The notes beneath the pieces were generated by a model. That model saw only the letters and a list, made by a program, of their open reading frames with translations, had not been told where the DNA came from and made no database searches. From Adineta vaga (taxonomy: Eukaryota; Rotifera), in NCBI GenBank assembly GCA_021613535.1, contig CP075492.1, positions 3,224,001 to 3,288,000 on the forward strand: DNA of 64,000 nucleotides. Direction: 5' to 3'. Shown here piece by piece: positions 58,401-64,000 of this stretch; position 1 is the first letter of the stretch, and every line of letters starts with the position of its first letter. The position numbers were made by a program, and so were the translations under genes.

Positions 58401-61400
58401 GCATGAGAACAGATGTAGGAGACGCGTTATCATTGGAAGAATTAATCATGTAATTGAATAACGGTTGTAGAGATTGCGGTAGAAATGTTAGTAAGAAAAC
58501 TGATTCGTTTTGAAGTGTCTGTAAAGGATGAAGATTTTCAGCCATTTGTTTGACTTTTCTTTCAATAAGAGAATGACGAAAGTCTGATTGGTATTCTAAA
58601 TATCGATCGAATTTTTGTATATGAAAGATATCAAATTTGAACCAAGTTGATATTGAACCAATGTGAAGTTTTCTATAAGCAGCTGCACATGAAAATGTAA
58701 ATGTCAGAAGTTTTACATGACATCGATCCGATTGAATATGAAATTCATTGAGAATTGTTTCAATTTCTGATAGAAAATTACATTTATTCGATATAGAATC
58801 GAATGATTCAAAAAAATAAAACCATATTTGTTTGAATTTTTCCAAAGCGAGAAAAAATGCCGGATATTCTTGGTATTTTTTATAACTTAACAGTTGCGAA
58901 AGTCCTTGTAAACAAATCAATGCAATGAAAATATCAATCAAATAATCCGTTGATGAATATTTCTTGATCATATTTTCATATTCAATGATTAACATTTGAA
59001 TTTTAACCGAATGACTTTCAGTTCTATTCTTTAAGTAATCAATAATTGGATTCAGAACCGGTGATCGACGATGCATTTTTTCCGAAGAAAAATATATTTT
59101 ACTAAGATTATTTTCATGGGTAAAGTAGACACCACCACATACTGCAATGATGATCGAAAGTAATAAAGGATGAATTGATGATTCGAGAAATGAATTTGTA
59201 AAAATTTTATTAGGAAAATTATCCAACGAGACGACTCTTCGTAAAGTTTGATCGATGATAAAATATTCCGAAGAATTTTGAATATCGAATAACCATAATT
59301 GTTGATAGATAATAGGTGCTATTGTATTTGAATCTACTTTGTAAATTTTATCATTAGAACTGAAAACTTGTGTTATTAGACAATTACAAAATTGACGAAG
59401 ATTTTCTTCGTTTTTTAAATGTATTTGCATCCATTCTTTGGTTATATTTTCATTTAGTTTTGATAGAATTGGAAATAAATAAGTAGCAACAATTTTCTTC
59501 GATGGGTGACCTAATAAATTATTCAATCCGATAAATAAAATCGAGTTCGAAGGCAGTTTTTGTAGATTCTCTAATGTATCGCAGAATAAAATTATTCCAA
59601 ATGGAATTACGTATTCATCCGTTGATGAAAAAATTATATTACATAATTGATTGTAATCATCTAATGACCATTTCCAACTAATCCATTCGAATGTTAACAT
59701 AAGTGTTTCACGAAATTGAGAATCGATTGTAAATGAAAGTATACGTTGTGCAATTACTTCAATAGATGATCCTCGGAGAAGAGATTGTACCACAAAATAT
59801 TCTTGAAATGCTACATGTAAAAAGCCATAAACTTGTAAATCTCGTTCTGCAATAATTCCAACATTTGAATCGAGTAAAACAAGAAAGTCTTTTACATAAT
59901 CTCGTAATTTCTTACGATTATCAAATAATTGATTTCGTATGAAAGATGAATAACACAAATGTTCCATATCAAATGCATCAATTAACCCTGAGGTAGATTT
60001 TAATTTCAGATAACATGCAAGATCAATAAAAAAATTGAAGAGAACCTTTTCTGGTATGTCACATTTTTTATTCTTCCATGAATTCAATGTAGATTCAACG
60101 ACATAGTCACATACTTGAATTCGTGATTGAAATTCAATGTTGTTTGTTGATTGAAAAACAGTTCGACAAATTAAAGATAATAATAATGGATTTGATGTGA
60201 ATAATTCTGAACCTTTGTTAAACATTGTTTCGATAGTTTTATATCGTTTTTGCCATAAGGTTTGTGAAGATGTTTTGATACTTTGAGATATTTCTTTTTG
60301 TAAGATCATAAATACATTTTGTTCGATTTGTAAAAACCAATTTTTAATAAAATTGTTTGCTTCTTGATGATTCATTGGTGATATGAAATAATGAGAAATC
60401 AAGCCATCACGAAGGGAATGAAAATGATAGCCAACGATACGACTCGTGACAATTATTTGATTACTTATACGATTCTTACATCTTTTTATATCATGAATTT
60501 CGTTGAATAAATCATTTGAATTTCCAATACTTTGATAATCTAGCATATCTTTATCCATTGCAGAAACGAAACTAGGTGTACGTACATATTCATTGAGAAA
60601 TTGTCGGATATAATTTACGATCTCTCCACGACGTTGAATTTCAGTAATTTTATCTAGTCCATCTAAAAGAATTAAAGCATGACCATGATAGATAACTTCT
60701 TCCAGTACATTTTGATTATTCTTATCACAATAAGACATTGAATGCCAAGTATGATAGCCAATATAATCAAATAATGTTCCAATTGGATGCTGTTCATGCC
60801 ATAATGCAAATTCTTCAATATCGATCAAGATGGGAATACGAAAGTTGCGGATGTTACAATCTTTTTCCAAAGTATTCATTAAAGCAGAGTGGTGAATCCT
60901 TCTACAAATCGACAAGTGATCCATCGGAGTAAACATGTTTTACCACTTCCGGAACCTCCCAAAATGACAATCCATCTATCAACTTGTAGAATAAGTTCAA
61001 TATTAAGATGTTTATCTATCGTTCGAAGTTGCAGTTGTTCAGTTGAAGGTAAGAAGTTAGTTAGAGTATTGTTAGGTGTTATATATGACTCATTGTATTT
61101 AAAGGAGGAAGGAGCTAACATATCTATCGAACTTGCTTGACAGTTGAGAGGTATTTGAATATGTTTTAATTTTTCTTCAAGATATTTTCTTTTCTCAGAG
61201 CTAAGCATAATTTCTGTCGATCCGTAGATATTCAAAAGAAGGTCATTGAGATTCTCCACGACATTTTGTACTTGTATCATTGAATGGAAAGAAATACAAT
61301 TCAAGAAATAATCCATAAGTTGTGTCTTGTTTTCACAGAATATTTGATAAAAACATTTTCTTTCGCCGAAATGTTTTTGAAATTCTATTTTACGTTGTTC

Positions 61401-61733
61401 CAATTTCATCTCTAATTCCATTCTTTTCAAAAAATTTCTTTGAACACTGCTTTCATTTGCTTTATTCATTACGCTTCTTAATATACACTGTAAATCTTGA
61501 TGAATTTCAATCCAAATGCTAGCGGTTTTTAATGTATTCGAATCTATCATTCGCTTCAGTCGTTGACAGAATAGTCGATACCAATCATTTTTTGCCAGGT
61601 CTAGTTCCAATAGTCGATTGAAATCATTACGAATATCAATAAATCGAATTACTGTTACATCGGAACATAATTCGGACGAAGATTCTAATATTTCATTAAT
61701 CAAATTTACTGCACGCACGATTACCTGATCCAT
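55492..61733 (-). pseudogene. Giant NACHT-type STAND NTPase, about 2,080 residues, one frameshift
   Basis: Intronless. The first frame (60879-61733, ATG at 61733 after an in-frame TAA) has a helical N-terminal domain and ends just after the P-loop GGSGSGKTCLLRW (about residues 259-271). The second frame (55492-60936) continues with RIPILIDIEEFALW, GTLFDYIGYHTW, Walker B ALILLDGLDKI, sensor segment QIIVTSRIVGYHF, and the winged-helix-like YGFLHVAFQEYFVVQSLL, all standard NACHT landmarks. The remaining about 1,400 residues are Leu/Ile-rich helices resembling HEAT/ARM arrays. NACHT proteins act as ligand-gated oligomerising switches in innate immunity and cell death. The P-loop and Walker B are split across two frames overlapping at 60879-60936; one base change there would explain it. 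All motifs are otherwise preserved, so a recent mutation or assembly error is likely. Confidence 0.82.
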
Positions 61734-62370
61734 GGAATCGATTGTAAAATCAGCGGTATCTTAGAAAAATCTACAATTTAATAGAATCAATAATATAAAT
61801 TCGCTCTATTATTGCTGATCAACAGAAAAAATGTAAACTTTTTCTTTTCATTTAAAGTCATTTGAATAAAACATGTGCATGATTGTCAACGAATTCATTC
61901 GTTCGGTCTGTTTATTTGAATAACATTTGTATTTCATCAAAAGTTACATACACAAATAGTATCTAGGAACCCAAATGAGAATATACGAGACGTTTTTAAG
62001 GATCTACTTTATGTTCTGTTTATTAACCCACTTTGATAGCATTGAATTTGAACTATATAAACAAGTGAGTTAATCCGTATCTATCAAAATGTATCAAACA
62101 AAAGAAAGATTTTTAACTAGATTTTGATGGTATAAAAATAGTAAAACAATGAATGATCTATGTCAATTTTAAAAGTATATCTTTATATTGCGCCATAAAG
62201 AACAGACATGTTTGCATATTTCTTGTCGTATTTTTAGAAATAAAATGTTTTATTACTCTACTATCGACCAATAGAATTTTATGTCATAATAATTCATAGA
62301 ATTCATGAGGTACGTCTCGCTACCTCCATCGTTTGTTTGCACAGAAACGAGCTACTAAAATTTCTGTTCT
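61734..62370. promoter_or_regulatory. Upstream region between NACHT gene and tubulin relic
   Basis: Divergent start sites flank this 637-bp AT-rich interval; no specific motif is recognised. Confidence 0.35.
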
Positions 62371-63160
62371 ATGGCTAGTGAAGTTCTTCATCTTCAAATT
62401 GGCTCAAAAGGTATTGAAATTGGAAATTATTTCTGGGAATTATATTGTCTTGAACATAATTTATCTACCGATGGATGTTTACAAAATGATTTAAATTCAA
62501 ATATTGATCCTCCTCAATGCTGTTTCTCTGAACGAAATGATTGTAATAAAAGAAATTATCGTCCATATACATCTTTTATTGACCATAATTCAACTACAAT
62601 TGAGAAAGTGGAAAACAAGCAAAATGAACAACTTGTATAATGATAATCAATTTCTCGTATTAGTCAATTCTTCTGATTCAATTATGGATAAAATTCAACA
62701 TGAAATAGAATCTTATGATAAATTTCAAGGTTTTATCTTTTCGCATTCTGCATATAAAGAATATGAAAATTTATCATCGAAACTTTTAATAAATCTTAAA
62801 TCTGAATATTCAAATAAAATAATTTTATCAAATACAATAATCGGATCATATATTGATAATCATACTATATCGGATCTATTGAATTATGTTGATATTATTA
62901 TATATATGGAATACAAATCTATTTTTAATATATGTAAACATCAATTAGAAATTGAAACACCAACTGATGTTAATATAAATAAATTTATTGCTTTGTGTTG
63001 GAGTAATATAACATGTTCAATGAGATTTGATGGATGCGTTTATTAAAAAATCTAAATGAATTTCAAACAAGATTAATATACCTATTCCTTCATTAAAACT
63101 AATTTCATCATATTTATCACCATTAATTCCATATAAATGTAGTCAAAAGAATGATCATCA
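62371..63160 (+). pseudogene. Decayed alpha-tubulin-like relic
   Basis: The first frame begins MASEVLHLQIGSKGIEIGNY followed by FWELYCLEHNLSTDG, matching the beta-1/helix-1 start of alpha-tubulin (REVISIHVGQAG..IGN..WELYCLEHG). The frame stops at 62638-62640; an overlapping frame continues with DSIMDKIQHEIESYDKFQGF, IFNICKHQLEIETPTDVNIN (tubulin helix H5-H6 region) and MRFDG, stops at about 63046, and two more frames give LNEFQTRLI and then PIPSLKLISSYLSPLIPYK, matching the T-E-F-Q-T-N-L-V-P-Y-P segment. The GTP-binding glycine loop GGGTGSG is absent; the position reads SAYKEYEN. So at least three frame changes and loss of the nucleotide site: it cannot make tubulin. Confidence 0.82.
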
Positions 63161-63165
63161 GCCTT

Positions 63166-63182
63166 AAACTCACCCGCACCCA
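63166..63182. repeat. Telomere-like half site (m)
   Basis: AAACTCACCCGCACCCAC, a single C-rich arm between the tubulin relic and the acetyltransferase gene. Confidence 0.35.
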
Positions 63183-63366
63183 CTTTGTTTTATATTGATA
63201 TTGAAAGAAAACTAGCGACATCAACTTAGATCGTTATTAGTGGATAGAAAAAGAAAAGAATAAGATATAACTAACATTCTATTTCTTTGTCCATATTCGT
63301 TGATATTTCTGTGTGATTTTTTTAATCATTTGTTGTAATATATAACAAAGGCAAAAAGAATTCATT

Positions 63367-64000
63367 ATGGCATCGTTTGATAGTTCGTCGATTGTTTATC
63401 GTTCTGTAGAAAAACACGAACAAAAGAAGGCATTAAATTTATGGTGTCCTATTTTTAATAATCATGTTGATTTAGAGGAACGCTACTTTTTACAGAATGC
63501 CTCACCACGTTATCAAGAAGGTGATACTCTGGGTGCTTGGTACAATGATGAATTAGTCAGTACAATACATATTCGACGATTTATATTACAATCAAGTGAA
63601 GACAATAAAGAATATTTATGTGCAGGTATCACCAATGTAGCTACTAGAATGGAATATCGAAGACACGGTCTATCTCGACATTTATTACAAATAGTTGTTG
63701 ATAAATTGGAGAAAAGTAATGAATTCGATATTTCAATATTAGGTACGAATAAGCCGAACCATTATGCATCTTTTGGATGGGAACAAGTACCTCAACCAAT
63801 TCGTATTATGATCGATTGGAAACTTCATACTTCATTGAATGAAATTATTCAATGGCGTTTAGCATCGGATCTTTCACATCAAGATATTGAACTTATGTTC
63901 AAGATTCATTCAGAAAATCCACGTTTCTATCAAATGAAACGATCTCCATCTACAGTATTTCATCATTGGGTCAAAGCGAGATGGAAAAATAATGCAGCTA
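63367..64000 (+). CDS. GNAT-family N-acetyltransferase, partial at window end
   Basis: ATG at 63367; open to the last base (211 codons). The first about 150 residues form a GNAT fold: an N-terminal strand-helix (SIVYRSVEKHEQKKALNLW), a central beta strand GDTLGAWYNDELVSTIHIRR, AGITNVATRMEYRRHGLSRH with the acetyl-CoA pyrophosphate loop R-R-x-G-L-[SA]-x-x-L-L (motif A), and motif B YASFGWEQV. The continuation after residue 150 (RIMIDWKL... DIELMFKIHSENPRFYQMKR) fits the second lobe of Eis-like multi-GNAT enzymes, known from mycobacteria and some fungi. These acetylate amines such as aminoglycosides or lysines. The absence of introns in the visible part may hint at horizontal origin, but the 3' end is not in view. 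Confidence 0.8.
   Translation, partial: MASFDSSSIVYRSVEKHEQKKALNLWCPIFNNHVDLEERYFLQNASPRYQEGDTLGAWYNDELVSTIHIRRFILQSSEDNKEYLCAGITNVATRMEYRRHGLSRHLLQIVVDKLEKSNEFDISILGTNKPNHYASFGWEQVPQPIRIMIDWKLHTSLNEIIQWRLASDLSHQDIELMFKIHSENPRFYQMKRSPSTVFHHWVKARWKNNAA

Noticed and set aside
1-64000. CRISPR arrays, bacterial operons or rRNA genes
   Set aside because: None visible; gene structure with many GT-AG introns is eukaryotic, and the repeats are dispersed foldbacks, not spacer arrays.

Overview
The window reads as nuclear DNA of a bdelloid rotifer (Adineta/Rotaria-like). The evidence is AT-rich DNA with compact genes and mostly short GT-AG introns; several divergent rhodopsin-type GPCRs carrying the motif DR[YF]-x-x-SS; multi-exon surface proteins with NHL, kelch, LamG or EGF modules and Thr/Ser stalks; intronless genes with prokaryote-like domains; and interstitial TGTGGG/CCCACA repeats matching the telomere hexamer I recall for Adineta. 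No sequence search was run, so the assignment is inference. Introns were placed by hand; where exon phases are quoted, they sum to whole codons.

Layout. 1-8.5 kb: 3' end of an unknown gene, a GPCR with a frameshift, a small Cys/Trp-rich two-exon gene, a mariner scrap, a small uncharacterised gene, a second GPCR (two exons) and a Helitron/PIF1 helicase remnant. 8.5-14 kb: a ten-exon type II membrane protein with Thr/Ser stalk and NHL propeller; one intron holds an 801-bp non-autonomous hAT element with perfect 8-bp target duplication. 16-20.4 kb: a GPI/TM-anchored carboxylesterase-like protein (one frameshift) and a secreted Cys-rich/kelch protein. 23-28.6 kb: a coiled-coil exon fragment, GPCR 3, a LamG membrane protein with several indels, and GPCR 4. 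31.3-37.2 kb: a full-length, about 29-exon ABCB transporter. 38.3-41 kb: a Cys-rich unknown gene and an intronless condensation-superfamily acyltransferase. 41.5-46 kb: an NHL/EGF type I membrane protein divergent from GPCR 5. 46-51.3 kb: three tandem paralogues of a small type II membrane protein with a Cys-rich ectodomain. 52.8-53.4 kb: an intronless RRM-DUF4326 fusion. 53.6-55.1 kb: an inverted-repeat element and a dead mariner. 55.5-61.7 kb: a giant NACHT NTPase. 62.4-64 kb: a decayed alpha-tubulin relic and a GNAT acetyltransferase running off the end.

How it fits together. Much of the coding capacity is cell-surface: five GPCRs plus seven predicted single-pass, secreted or lectin-like proteins built from exchangeable exons (cytoplasmic tail, TM, stalk, ectodomain), many of the junctions being phase-1 introns. 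No operon-like arrangement is visible. Small foldback repeats carrying telomere-like hexamers occur in most intergenic gaps and in one intron. Several otherwise intact genes carry single-base frame changes, which may be true decay or assembly indels; reads would decide.
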